A DNA stretch of 64,000 nucleotides from Alteraurantiacibacter sp942492755 (lineage in GTDB: Bacteria > Pseudomonadota > Alphaproteobacteria > Sphingomonadales > Sphingomonadaceae), in assembly GCA_942492755.1 (NCBI GenBank), contig OW818640.1, positions 434,001 to 498,000 on the forward strand, read 5' to 3'. Below, one piece after another: positions 51,994 to 60,944 of this stretch (its first letter is position 1; the number at the start of each line of letters is the position of its first letter). Made by a program: the position numbers and the translations under genes. The notes beneath the pieces were generated by a model. It made no database searches and was not told where the DNA came from. It saw nothing but the letters and a program-made list of their open reading frames with translations.

Positions 51994-53106
51994 ATGAAGA
52001 CCCGCGCCGCCGTTGCATTCGAAGCCAAGCAGCCGCTCGAAATTGTCGAGCTTGACCTCGAAGGGCCAAAGGCCGGCGAAGTGCTGGTGGAAATCATGGC
52101 CACCGGCGTGTGCCACACCGATGCCTACACGCTGGACGGGCTGGATTCCGAAGGGCTGTTCCCCTCGGTGCTGGGCCATGAAGGCGCAGGGATCGTGCGC
52201 GAAGTTGGCGCAGGCGTAACCAGTGTGAAGCCGGGCGATCACGTGATCCCGCTCTACACGCCGGAATGCCGCCAGTGTAAATCCTGTCTTTCCGGCAAGA
52301 CCAACCTGTGCACCGCGATCCGCGCCACGCAAGGGAAAGGGCTTATGCCCGATGGCACCAGCCGGTTCAGCTACAAGGGCCAGACGATCTTTCACTACAT
52401 GGGCTGTTCAACCTTCTCGAACTTCACCGTGCTGCCGGAAATCGCTGTCGCCAAAATCCGCGAAGACGCGCCGTTCCAGTCGGCCTGCTATATCGGCTGC
52501 GGCGTGACCACCGGCGTTGGCGCTGTCACCAATACCGCCAAGGTGCAGGTGGGCGACAACGTGGTGGTGTTCGGCCTGGGCGGCATCGGCCTCAACGTGC
52601 TGCAAGGCGCGCGGCTGGCTGGCGCGAACAAGATCATCGGCGTGGACATCAACCCCGATCGCGAGGAATGGGGCCGCCGCTTCGGCATGACCGATTTCCT
52701 CAACACCCGCGGCATGAGCCGTGAGGATACCGTGGCGGCCATCGTGGCGCTGACCGATGGCGGGGCCGATTATACCTTCGATGCCACGGGCAACACCGAA
52801 GTGATGCGCACTGCGCTGGAAGCCTGCCATCGCGGCTGGGGCACCTCGATCATCATCGGCGTGGCCGAAGCGGGCAAGGAAATCGCCACCCGTCCGTTCC
52901 AGTTGGTGACCGGTCGCAACTGGCGCGGCACGGCATTTGGCGGAGCCAAGGGCCGCACCGATGTGCCCAAGATCGTCGACATGTACATGACCGGCAAGAT
53001 CGAGATCGACTCCATGATCACCCACGTGATGGGCCTGGAAGAGATCAACACCGCGTTTGACCTGATGCATGCGGGCACCAGCATCCGCAGCGTGGTGGTG
53101 TTCTAA
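51994..53106 (+). CDS. frmA: S-(hydroxymethyl)glutathione dehydrogenase (class III alcohol dehydrogenase)
   Basis: 370 residues. It oxidises the adduct of formaldehyde and glutathione to S-formylglutathione with NAD. Catalytic Zn ligands are in VCHTDAYTLDG and GHEGAGIV, structural Zn in PECRQCKSCLSGKTNLC, and the NAD fold in GLGGIGLNVLQGA with the acidic DINPDREE. A plain class III ADH, next to S-formylglutathione hydrolase and formate dehydrogenase, so its formaldehyde role is well supported. ATG 51994 follows AAAAGGATTCC. Confidence 0.96.
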   Translation: MKTRAAVAFEAKQPLEIVELDLEGPKAGEVLVEIMATGVCHTDAYTLDGLDSEGLFPSVLGHEGAGIVREVGAGVTSVKPGDHVIPLYTPECRQCKSCLSGKTNLCTAIRATQGKGLMPDGTSRFSYKGQTIFHYMGCSTFSNFTVLPEIAVAKIREDAPFQSACYIGCGVTTGVGAVTNTAKVQVGDNVVVFGLGGIGLNVLQGARLAGANKIIGVDINPDREEWGRRFGMTDFLNTRGMSREDTVAAIVALTDGGADYTFDATGNTEVMRTALEACHRGWGTSIIIGVAEAGKEIATRPFQLVTGRNWRGTAFGGAKGRTDVPKIVDMYMTGKIEIDSMITHVMGLEEINTAFDLMHAGTSIRSVVVF

Positions 53107-53125
53107 GGTCCATCTGGTTTCGCCG

Positions 53126-53161
53126 ATGCCAGCACCGTAGCCGACGCTGCCGCGCTGGCAT
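53126..53161. other. Inverted repeat between frmA and the first VOC gene
   Basis: ATGCCAGC (53126-53133) and GCTGGCAT (53154-53161), perfect 8-bp arms with a 20-base spacer, followed by a small hairpin GCCGAA-AAA-TTCGGC (53193-53207). The 161-bp gap suggests that frmA and the VOC-fgh-fds genes may be separately controlled here. The elements could be a terminator plus operator; this is unproven. Confidence 0.35.
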
Positions 53162-53267
53162 TGCCGATTGACGCGTTTCAACATTTCACAAGGCCGAAAA
53201 ATTCGGCTATGTGATGAAGTGAGGACTGCGGACCCGTCAGGGATTCGCCCAAAGGAGAGAGCCTGCC

Positions 53268-53651
53268 ATGTTCAACCACGTATTTGTCGGCACCAATGAC
53301 ATTGATGCCAGCCGCAAGTTCTATGATGCCGTCATGGGCGTGCTGGGCCATCACGGCTTCCCGCTGCCGCACGGTAGCGGCTACGCTGGCGACGGCGGCA
53401 CTTTCATCGTTGCCAAGCCCGCCAATGGCGAAGCGGCGACCTGCATGAACGGCTTCACGTTCGGCTTCAAGGCAGCCGACTATGCCATGGTTGATGCCTG
53501 GCACGCTGCCGGCCTGGCCAATGGCGGCACCAGCGATGGCGAACCCGGCTTCCGCGCCAACAGCCCCGGCAACATGTACGGAGCCTATTTGCGCGATCCC
53601 GATGGCCACAAGATCTGCGCCTTCACCGCCAACACCGGTCCCAAGGAATAA
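53268..53651 (+). CDS. VOC-superfamily protein (glyoxalase/bleomycin-resistance fold), copy 1
   Basis: 127 residues, preceded by AAAGGAGAGAG. The two beta-alpha-beta-beta-beta repeats open with FNHVFVGTNDIDASRKFYDAVMG and end GAYLRDPDGHKICAFTAN. Potential metal ligands are His near the N-terminus (NHVFVG) and the acidic GAYLRD. Function unknown; the location between frmA and fghA suggests work on glutathione-formaldehyde adducts or other electrophiles. Copy 1 of three related tandem genes. Confidence 0.87.
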   Translation: MFNHVFVGTNDIDASRKFYDAVMGVLGHHGFPLPHGSGYAGDGGTFIVAKPANGEAATCMNGFTFGFKAADYAMVDAWHAAGLANGGTSDGEPGFRANSPGNMYGAYLRDPDGHKICAFTANTGPKE

Positions 53652-53658
53652 TCCTGCG

Positions 53659-54039
53659 GTGTTCACCCATGTGATGATCGGCTGGAACGACAAGGCGCAA
53701 AGCCTGGCGTTCTATGATGCCACCTTCGGCGCACTTGGCGTTACCGGCCAGCATCATGATAACGGTGCGTTCTACGGCTCGCCCCAGACCGGCATGTTCG
53801 GTCTGGGCAAGCCGCGGGATGGCGAACCTGCCACCCATGCCAACGGCGGCACCATCGGCTTCCAGGCAGCAAACCCGGCTGCGGTGGATGCATGGCATGC
53901 CGCCGGCCTGGCCAATGGCGGCACTTGCGATGGCGAGCCGGGGCGGCGCGATTACGGCCCGCAGCCGATGTACGGCGCCTATATGCGCGATCCGGTGGGC
54001 AACAAGCTGTGCGCCTTCACCATAAACGTGGAAGGTTGA
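53659..54039 (+). CDS. VOC-superfamily protein, copy 2
   Basis: 126 residues from GTG 53659, with AAGGA of the preceding stop region as ribosome-binding site. Same fold as copy 1: FTHVMIGWNDKAQSLAFYDATFG at the start, DAWHAAGLANGGTCDGEPG shared with copy 1, and GAYMRDPVGNKLCAFTIN at the end. It follows copy 1 by 7 bases and precedes copy 3 by 5 bases. Paralogue by tandem duplication; function unknown. Confidence 0.86.
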   Translation: MFTHVMIGWNDKAQSLAFYDATFGALGVTGQHHDNGAFYGSPQTGMFGLGKPRDGEPATHANGGTIGFQAANPAAVDAWHAAGLANGGTCDGEPGRRDYGPQPMYGAYMRDPVGNKLCAFTINVEG

Positions 54040-54044
54040 GCGGC

Positions 54045-54428
54045 ATGTACAGCCACAACATGGTCGGCACCGACGACCTGCACGCTTCGAAGCGCTTCTA
54101 CGACGCGGTGTTTACCGCGGTCGGCGGTGAGGCGGGTGCGCTAGACGAGGCCCGCGGCCGGGTGCGCTACGAATACAACGGCGGCCTGTTCATCGCGATA
54201 AAGCCGATCAACGGCGAACCCGCCAGCGTAGCCAACGGCAACACCATCGGCTTTGCCTTCGACAGCCCCGAGCAGTGCGATGCCTGGCATGCCGCAGGCG
54301 TGGCCGCCGGTGGCACGGCAATCGAAAGCCCGCCCGGCCTGCGCGATTTCGGCACCCGCAAGCTGTACCTGGCCTACCTGCGCGATCCGACCGGCCATAA
54401 GTTGTGCGCTCTGCACGCGGTGGCCTGA
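54045..54428 (+). CDS. VOC-superfamily protein, copy 3
   Basis: 127 residues from ATG 54045. Related to copies 1 and 2 (YSHNMVGTDDLHASKRFYDAVF, DAWHAAGVAAGGTAIESPPG, YLAYLRDPTGHKLCALH) but more diverged. Each of the three keeps the N-terminal His and a C-terminal acidic residue of the VOC metal site. fghA begins 4 bases later, so all three are in the formaldehyde-oxidation operon. Confidence 0.86.
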   Translation: MYSHNMVGTDDLHASKRFYDAVFTAVGGEAGALDEARGRVRYEYNGGLFIAIKPINGEPASVANGNTIGFAFDSPEQCDAWHAAGVAAGGTAIESPPGLRDFGTRKLYLAYLRDPTGHKLCALHAVA

Positions 54429-54432
54429 TCCT

Positions 54433-55296
54433 GTGACCCTGGAAACCATCAGCACCGTTCGCAGCCATGGCGGCACTCAGGGCGTGTACACGCACCAGAG
54501 CACCACCACGGCTACGGCGATGACCTTTGCCGTGTTCGTGCCGGACCACGCGCCCGGAACGAAGTTGCCGGTGCTGACCTATCTCTCGGGCCTCACCTGC
54601 ACCCATGCCAACGTGATGGAAAAGGGTGAATATCGCGCGGCTTGCGCCAAGGCCGGGATCATCTTCGTCGCCCCCGATACGTCCCCCCGCGGTGATGCTG
54701 TGGCGGATGACGAAGGCTATGATTTCGGCAAGGGCGCAGGCTTCTATGTCGATGCCACGGAAAATCCGTGGGCGGCAAATTTCCGCATGCGCGACTATAT
54801 CGAGAACGAGTTGCCAGCCCTGATCGAGGCCAATTTCCCGGCGGATATGGCGCGCCAGGGCATCACCGGGCATTCGATGGGCGGCCACGGCGCGCTGACC
54901 ATCAGCTTGCGCAATCCCGGTCGCTATGCCTCGACCAGTGCGTTTTCGCCGATCGTGTCGCCGATCAATTGCCCGTGGGGCGAAAAGGCGCTGGGCGGCT
55001 ATCTCGGCCCTGATCGCAACGCGTGGCGGCAATACGATGCCTGCGCCCTGATCGAAGACGGCGCGCGCCTGCCCGACCTGCTGGTTGACCAGGGAACGGC
55101 GGACAATTTCCTCGAGGGTCAGTTGAAAACCCACCTGTTGGCTGATGCGACGACGAAGGCCGGAATGCCCGCCACCATCCGCATGCAGGACGGTTACGAC
55201 CACTCGTACTATTTCATCTCGACCTTTATGGCCGACCATATCGCCTGGCATGCCGCAAAATTGGCCAAAAAATTGGCAGGAAACCTGAACACATGA
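54433..55296 (+). CDS. fghA: S-formylglutathione hydrolase
   Basis: 287 residues from GTG 54433. It hydrolyses S-formylglutathione to formate and glutathione. The esterase-D-type alpha/beta hydrolase has the nucleophile S148 (GHSMGGHGAL), the oxyanion segment LSGLTCTHANVMEK and C-terminal catalytic His in GYDHSYYFISTFMADHI. The stop overlaps the start of the fdsG gene (ATGA), linking formate production to formate oxidation. Confidence 0.94.
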   Translation: MTLETISTVRSHGGTQGVYTHQSTTTATAMTFAVFVPDHAPGTKLPVLTYLSGLTCTHANVMEKGEYRAACAKAGIIFVAPDTSPRGDAVADDEGYDFGKGAGFYVDATENPWAANFRMRDYIENELPALIEANFPADMARQGITGHSMGGHGALTISLRNPGRYASTSAFSPIVSPINCPWGEKALGGYLGPDRNAWRQYDACALIEDGARLPDLLVDQGTADNFLEGQLKTHLLADATTKAGMPATIRMQDGYDHSYYFISTFMADHIAWHAAKLAKKLAGNLNT

Positions 55297-55721
55297 CTAC
55301 CAAGGAACATCGCATCGGCGAAATCGTCGCCGAACACCGCCACCGCGAAGGGCCGTTGCTGCCCATCCTGCACGATGTGCAGCACGAATTCGGCTGCGTT
55401 GATGTGGAGGCAGAGGCGGTCATCGCCCTCGCACTTAACCTCAGCCGCGCCGATGTGCACGGCGTGGTGAGCTTCTATCATGATTTCACCGCCACCGCCG
55501 ACCCGCGCCCCGTGGTGCAGATCTGCCGGGCCGAAGCCTGCAAGTCGCGCGGTGTCGAAGCCCTGATGGCCAGCGCCAAGGCTGCAGCCGGTGAACGGGT
55601 CAAGTTGCACACCGTCTATTGCCTCGGCCTGTGCTCGTCCGGACCCAATGCCCGCGTGGGCGATGCGCTATACGCCCGGCTCGATGCTGAAAAGCTCGCC
55701 CAAGTGATCGAGAACGCCTGA
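55293..55721 (+). CDS. fdsG: NAD-dependent formate dehydrogenase gamma subunit (NuoE-like [2Fe-2S])
   Basis: 142 residues of the complex I 24-kDa/NuoE family. The [2Fe-2S] ligands C78, C83, C110 and C114 are in QICRAEACKSRG and VYCLGLCSSGP. It passes electrons between the diaphorase and hydrogen/formate-side clusters. Overlaps the fghA stop by 4 nt; the next gene, fdsB, starts at the last base of its stop. Confidence 0.93.
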   Translation: MTTKEHRIGEIVAEHRHREGPLLPILHDVQHEFGCVDVEAEAVIALALNLSRADVHGVVSFYHDFTATADPRPVVQICRAEACKSRGVEALMASAKAAAGERVKLHTVYCLGLCSSGPNARVGDALYARLDAEKLAQVIENA

Positions 55722-57262
55722 TGCTTATCAAGATTTCCGACGATGCCCTGGCCCGCGCGCTTGGGGCCGATGATCTGGCCCGCGCCTTTGCCGCCAAGGG
55801 CCACGAGGTGCACCGCGTATCCAGCTGGGGTATGCAATGGCTCGAACCGATGGTCGATGTGGGCGGTACCGGCTTCGGCCCCGCCACGCTGGCCGATGTC
55901 GATACGATCCTTGACGGGTCGAGCGCCAAGTCCATCGGCGTGATTGCAGACCATCCGTTCATTGCTGGCCAGCAGCGGCTGACTTTCGCCCGCGCCGGCA
56001 AAACCCGCCCGACCAACCTCGATGATTACCAGGCGACCGGCGGCTTTGCCGGTCTCGCCCGCGCCCGCGCCATCGGGCCTGAAGCCATCGTGGCCGAAGT
56101 GCTGGCATCGGGCCTGCGTGGCCGTGGTGGTGCAGGCTTCCCCGCCGGGATCAAGTGGAAGACCGTGGCCGCCGCCCCTGGCAGCCAGAAGTACATCGTA
56201 TGCAACGCGGATGAAGGCGACAGTGCCACCTTTGCCGATCGCATGGTGATGGAGGGCGATCCGTTCCAGCTGATCGAAGGCATGACCATTGCCGGCGAGG
56301 CCGTCGGCGCCAGCCAGGGCTACATCTACGTCCGCAGCGAATATCCCGATGCGATTGCCAAGCTGAATGCCGCGCTGGCGCAATGCGCGCACCTGATCGC
56401 GCCGTTCCAGTGCGAAGTGCGCGTGGGTGCAGGCGCCTATGTCTGCGGCGAGGAAACCTCGCTGCTCAACAGCCTTGAAGGCAAGCGCGGCGAAGTGCGC
56501 GCCAAGCCGCCGCTGCCCGCGCTGGAAGGCTTCATGGGCCGGCCCACGGTGGTCAACAACGTGCTGACCCTGGCCGCCATTCCACACATCCTGACCGAAG
56601 GCGGCGCGAGTCTTTATGACAGCCTCGGCATCAACCGCTCGAAAGGCACCATGCCGATCCAGCTGGCCGGCAACATCAAGCATGGTGGATTGTACGAAGT
56701 AGCCTTCGGCATCACGCTGGGCCAACTGGTGAACGACATCGGCGGCGGCACCGAAAGCGGCCGTCCGGTCAAGGCCGTGCAGGTCGGCGGGCCGCTGGGC
56801 GCCTACCTCCACCCCGACCAGTTCGACATTCCGTTCGATTACGAAGCCTATGCCGCAGCCGATGCGCTGATCGGCCACGCTGGCATCACCGTGTTTGACG
56901 ACACCGCCGACATGGGCGCGATGGCGCGGTTTGCGATGGAATTCTGCGCCGTTGAAAGCTGCGGCAAGTGCACCCCCTGCCGCATCGGCAGCACCCGCGG
57001 GGTCGAACTGATCGACCGCATCCGTGATGGCGGCCGCCAGCGTGATGTGATCGAACTGGCCCCGCAAATGCACAACGCCAAGAAGACGGTCGCCCGCAGC
57101 ACGGCCGAAGAAATCGAGCTGCTGACAGACCTGTGCGAGACGATGAAGTTCGGCAGCCTGTGCGCGCTGGGCGGCTTCACCCCCTATCCGGTGATGAGCG
57201 CGCTAAAGAACTGGCCGCAGGATTTCGCGCCCGATGCCACGGTCATGGCGGACGCCGAATGA
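55721..57262 (+). CDS. fdsB: NAD-dependent formate dehydrogenase beta subunit (NuoF-like, FMN and NADH site)
   Basis: 513 residues. An N-terminal thioredoxin-like domain precedes the NuoF core: the GLRGRGGAGFPAGIKW FMN/NAD loop, NADEGDSATFADR, AGAYVCGEETSLLNSLEG, and the N3-type [4Fe-4S] ligands ESCGKCTPCRIGSTRG and the later LCALGGFTPYPV. It transfers electrons from formate oxidation to NAD. The stop overlaps the mobA start (ATGA). Confidence 0.94.
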   Translation: MLIKISDDALARALGADDLARAFAAKGHEVHRVSSWGMQWLEPMVDVGGTGFGPATLADVDTILDGSSAKSIGVIADHPFIAGQQRLTFARAGKTRPTNLDDYQATGGFAGLARARAIGPEAIVAEVLASGLRGRGGAGFPAGIKWKTVAAAPGSQKYIVCNADEGDSATFADRMVMEGDPFQLIEGMTIAGEAVGASQGYIYVRSEYPDAIAKLNAALAQCAHLIAPFQCEVRVGAGAYVCGEETSLLNSLEGKRGEVRAKPPLPALEGFMGRPTVVNNVLTLAAIPHILTEGGASLYDSLGINRSKGTMPIQLAGNIKHGGLYEVAFGITLGQLVNDIGGGTESGRPVKAVQVGGPLGAYLHPDQFDIPFDYEAYAAADALIGHAGITVFDDTADMGAMARFAMEFCAVESCGKCTPCRIGSTRGVELIDRIRDGGRQRDVIELAPQMHNAKKTVARSTAEEIELLTDLCETMKFGSLCALGGFTPYPVMSALKNWPQDFAPDATVMADAE

Positions 57263-57795
57263 CCGTACTGGGCGTTGTCCTTGCAGGCGGGCTCAGCTCC
57301 CGGTTCGGCAGCGACAAGGCCATGGCCGCGCTGGACGGGCAGACCCTGCTCGCCCGCGCGGTAGATGCACTGTCGGCATTCTGCAGCACGGTGGTGATCG
57401 CCGGGCGCAGCGAAGGCCCGGCTGGATCCGAGGTTGAATGCATCCCCGACTGGCCGCGCGCGCAGATGGGTCCGCTGGGCGGGATCGCCGCCGGCCTGAT
57501 CCATGCAAAGGCCCACGGTTACGCCAGCGTGCTAAGCTGCGGCGTGGACAGTGTGGACCTGCCGCAAAACCTGCTGGAAGACCTGACACCGCCTTCGGCC
57601 TATCTTGCCAGCCAGCCGGTAATCGGCCATTGGAAGACAGAGGCCGCAGATGCGGTCAAGGCGCTCCTCCAGAGTGAAGGACGCCACTCGATGCTGGCCT
57701 TTGCAAAGTCCGTGGATGCACGGGCTGTGACTGCTGCATCTGCACCTGCAAACATCAATACCCCGGCGGATCTCGCCGCGTTGGAGCAAAAGTGA
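57259..57795 (+). CDS. mobA: Molybdenum cofactor guanylyltransferase
   Basis: 178 residues from ATG 57259. GTP-binding N-terminus GVVLAGGLSSRFGSDKAMAALDGQ and the GPLGGIAAGL segment are diagnostic of MobA, which turns Mo-molybdopterin into the bis-MGD form needed by formate dehydrogenase. It lies between fdsB and the catalytic subunit, overlapping the former and ending at the start of the latter. Most fds operons lack a mobA gene in this place. Confidence 0.93.
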   Translation: MTVLGVVLAGGLSSRFGSDKAMAALDGQTLLARAVDALSAFCSTVVIAGRSEGPAGSEVECIPDWPRAQMGPLGGIAAGLIHAKAHGYASVLSCGVDSVDLPQNLLEDLTPPSAYLASQPVIGHWKTEAADAVKALLQSEGRHSMLAFAKSVDARAVTAASAPANINTPADLAALEQK

Positions 57796-60665
57796 TGGGA
57801 TACGAACGCCAGAAGGATTTCGGGACACCCGAAGCCAAGTCCACCGACACGGTCACATTGACCATCGACGGGCGCGAAGTCACCGTTCCGGCGGGCACCA
57901 GCGTGATGCGCGCGGCAGCCGAAATCGGCGGTGACATCCCCAAGCTGTGCGCCACCGATAACGTCAAGGCCTATGGTTCGTGCCGGTTGTGCCTGGTGGA
58001 AATCGAAGGCGCGCGCGGTACTCCCGCCAGCTGCACCACGCCGGTTGCCCCGGGCATGAAGGTCAAGACCCAGACCGAACGCCTGGCCAAGCTGCGCAAG
58101 GGCGTGATGGAGCTGTACATCTCCGACCACCCGCTCGATTGCCTGACCTGCAGCGCCAACAACGATTGCGAACTGCAGGACCAGGCCGCCAACGTGGGCC
58201 TGCGCGATGTGCGCTATGGCTATGCGGGTGACAACCACCTCGGCCTCAGCACCGACGTGTCGAACCCCTATTTCGATTTCGATGCCAGCAAATGCATCGT
58301 CTGCAGCCGCTGCGTGCGCGCCTGCGCCGAAGTGCAGGGCACTTTCGCCCTCACCATTGATGGCCGCGGCTTTGCCTCGATGGTCAGCGCCGGGCAGACG
58401 GTGGATGACTTCATGTCCAGCGAATGCGTCAGCTGCGGAGCCTGCGTCCAGGCCTGCCCCACCGCCACGCTGCAGGAAAAGAGCGTCAAGGCCATCGGCA
58501 AGCCCGAACGGGCCGTGGTCACCACCTGCGCCTATTGCGGCGTGGGCTGCACCTTCCGCGCCGAAATGCGCGGCGAACAGGTGGTCCGCATGGTGCCGTG
58601 GAAGGATGGCAAGGCCAACCACGGGCATTCCTGCGTCAAGGGCCGCTTCGCCTGGGGCTATGCCAACCATGCCGACCGCATCACACAACCGATGATCCGC
58701 GAGAGCATCGACCAGCCGTGGCGCGAAGTTAGCTGGGACGAAGCCATCGGCTTCACCGCCGACCGCATCAAGGCGATCAAGGCCGAACATGGCCCGCGCG
58801 CGCTGGGCGGCATCACCTCCAGCCGCTGCACCAATGAAGACGTATTCGTGGTGCAGAAGCTGATCCGCGCGGGTTTTGGCGCCAACAACGTCGATACCTG
58901 CGCCCGCGTGTGCCACTCGCCCACCGGCTTCGGCCTTTCGACCACCTTCGGCACCAGCGCCGGCACGCAGGATTTTGATTCGGTCGAGGATTCCGACGTG
59001 ATCCTGGTGATCGGCGCCAATCCGACAGACGGCCACCCGGTGTTCGCCAGCCGCATGAAGAAGCGCCTGCGGGCAGGTGCCAAGCTGATCGTGATCGATC
59101 CGCGCCGGATTGACCTGGTCCGCTCGCCGCACATCGAAGCCGCGCACCACCTGCCGCTGCAGCCCGGCACCAACGTGGCCGTGCTCACCAGCATCGCCCA
59201 CGTGATCGTGACCGAAGGGCTGGCGGATGAAGCCTTCATCAAGGAACGCTGCAACTGGGACGAGTACGAGGATTGGGCGCGGTTCGTTTCAGATGACCGC
59301 CACAGCCCCGAATTCCTCGAAGCCGTTACCCGCGTGCCTGCCAGGGAGCTGCGCGCAGCCGCCCGCCTGTTCGCCACCGGTGGCAACGGCGCGATCTACT
59401 ATGGCCTGGGCGTGACAGAACACAGCCAGGGTTCCAGCACCGTGATGGCGATTGCCAACCTTGCCATGTGCACCGGCAACATCGGCCGCCGCGGCGTGGG
59501 CGTGAACCCGTTGCGCGGGCAGAACAACGTGCAGGGTGCCTGCGACATGGGCAGCTTCCCGCACGAACTGTCGGGCTATCGCCACATTTCGGATGGCGCC
59601 ACGCGCAAGCTGTTCGAGGACGACTGGGGCGTGACGCTGGATGCCGAACCGGGCCTGCGCATCCCCAACATGCTCGATGCTGCGGTCGATGGCAGCTTCA
59701 AGGCGATCTACATCCAGGGCGAGGACATCCTCCAGTCCGACCCGGACACCCACCACGTGTCCGCCGGCCTGGCCGCGATGGATCTGGTGATCGTGCACGA
59801 CCTGTTCCTGAACGAGACCGCCCATTACGCGCACGTGTTCCTGCCGGGTTCGACCTTCCTGGAAAAGACCGGCACGTTCACCAATGCCGAACGGCGCATC
59901 CAGCCGGTCCGCCGGGTGATGGATCCGGCCAACGGATACGAAGATTGGGAAGTGACACAGCTGTTGGCCAATGCCATCGGCTGCGACTGGAACTACACCC
60001 ATGCAAGCGAAATCCTGGCCGAGATTGCGCGCCTCACGCCCACTTTTGCCGGTGTGTCGTGGGAACGCGTCGACAGCGGCGAGCCGCTGCAGTGGCCGGT
60101 CAACGAAAAGGCACCGCAAGGCAGCCCGATCATGCATGTCGAAGGCTTCGTGCGCGGCAAGGGCAAGTTCGTGGTAACCGAATATATCCCCACCGACGAA
60201 CGCACGGGTCCGCGCTTCCCGCTGCTGCTGACCACCGGCCGCATCCTGTCGCAATACAACGTCGGCGCGCAGACCCGCCGCACGCAGAACGTCTTGTGGC
60301 ACGAGGAAGACCTGCTGGAAATGCACCCCACCGATGCCGAGAACCGCGGCCTGAAGGATGGTGACTGGACCAAGCTGGCCAGCCGCGCCGGCGAAACCAC
60401 CCTGCGGCTGCAGGTGACCGATCGCGTGGCGCCGGGCGTGGTCTACACCACTTTCCACCACCCGATGACGCAAGCCAATGTCATCACCACCGACAATTCG
60501 GACTGGGCCACCAACTGCCCCGAATACAAGGTGACAGCGGTGCAAGTGACAGCCAGCAACGGCCCGACCGAATGGCAGGAAGAGTATGAAGCCCTGTCCA
60601 CCCGCGCGCGCCGCATCGCCCATCCCACACCCGAAGGCGCTGCCGAGATGGAGCCTGCGGAATAA
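57795..60665 (+). CDS. fdsA: Formate dehydrogenase alpha (catalytic) subunit, W/Mo-bis-MGD
   Basis: 956 residues from ATG 57795; GTG 57792 is possible. NuoG-like N-terminus with [2Fe-2S] ligands C52, C63, C66, C80, then H112/C116/C119/C125 and two ferredoxin-type [4Fe-4S] sets (C167, C170, C173, C177 and C211, C214, C217, C221). The molybdopterin domain adds the [4Fe-4S] at C245, C248, C252, C280 and the metal ligand C373 with H374 in CARVCHSPT; it is Cys, not selenocysteine. It oxidises formate to CO2 in the cytoplasm. Overlaps the mobA stop. Confidence 0.95.
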   Translation: MGYERQKDFGTPEAKSTDTVTLTIDGREVTVPAGTSVMRAAAEIGGDIPKLCATDNVKAYGSCRLCLVEIEGARGTPASCTTPVAPGMKVKTQTERLAKLRKGVMELYISDHPLDCLTCSANNDCELQDQAANVGLRDVRYGYAGDNHLGLSTDVSNPYFDFDASKCIVCSRCVRACAEVQGTFALTIDGRGFASMVSAGQTVDDFMSSECVSCGACVQACPTATLQEKSVKAIGKPERAVVTTCAYCGVGCTFRAEMRGEQVVRMVPWKDGKANHGHSCVKGRFAWGYANHADRITQPMIRESIDQPWREVSWDEAIGFTADRIKAIKAEHGPRALGGITSSRCTNEDVFVVQKLIRAGFGANNVDTCARVCHSPTGFGLSTTFGTSAGTQDFDSVEDSDVILVIGANPTDGHPVFASRMKKRLRAGAKLIVIDPRRIDLVRSPHIEAAHHLPLQPGTNVAVLTSIAHVIVTEGLADEAFIKERCNWDEYEDWARFVSDDRHSPEFLEAVTRVPARELRAAARLFATGGNGAIYYGLGVTEHSQGSSTVMAIANLAMCTGNIGRRGVGVNPLRGQNNVQGACDMGSFPHELSGYRHISDGATRKLFEDDWGVTLDAEPGLRIPNMLDAAVDGSFKAIYIQGEDILQSDPDTHHVSAGLAAMDLVIVHDLFLNETAHYAHVFLPGSTFLEKTGTFTNAERRIQPVRRVMDPANGYEDWEVTQLLANAIGCDWNYTHASEILAEIARLTPTFAGVSWERVDSGEPLQWPVNEKAPQGSPIMHVEGFVRGKGKFVVTEYIPTDERTGPRFPLLLTTGRILSQYNVGAQTRRTQNVLWHEEDLLEMHPTDAENRGLKDGDWTKLASRAGETTLRLQVTDRVAPGVVYTTFHHPMTQANVITTDNSDWATNCPEYKVTAVQVTASNGPTEWQEEYEALSTRARRIAHPTPEGAAEMEPAE

Positions 60666-60940
60666 TGGATATCGCCAAACTGCGCCGCATGGCCGACCAG
60701 ATCGGCATCAACTATGCCGCTATCGGCCATGATGACGCCGTGCTCGCCACGGCAGACCATATCCGCAAGTTCTGGGACCCGCGGATGAAGGCGGCGATCT
60801 TTGCCGATGATCGTGCGTCGCTGGGCGACATCGCCGGCAAGGCGATCACCCTGCTGGCTGCAGGCGGAACGCCCACGCCGCAATCGGGCGGGACCGAATT
60901 CAACCGCGTCAACGAGGTGGGCCATAACGACGCCGGGTGA
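60665..60940 (+). CDS. fdsD: Formate dehydrogenase delta subunit
   Basis: 91 residues. It starts MDIAKLRRMADQIGINYAAIGHDDAVLATADHIRKFWDPRMKAAI, the usual FdsD pattern (residues about 7-60), and is a small helical subunit of the FdsABGD complex. Start codon shares its A with the fdsA stop codon. Required for assembly or stability in homologues. Confidence 0.9.
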   Translation: MDIAKLRRMADQIGINYAAIGHDDAVLATADHIRKFWDPRMKAAIFADDRASLGDIAGKAITLLAAGGTPTPQSGGTEFNRVNEVGHNDAG

Positions 60941-60944
60941 GCCG

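Noticed and set aside
57795..60665. Selenocysteine-containing formate dehydrogenase
   Set aside because: The metal-ligand position is a normal Cys codon (C373) in CARVCHSPT, with no in-frame UGA.
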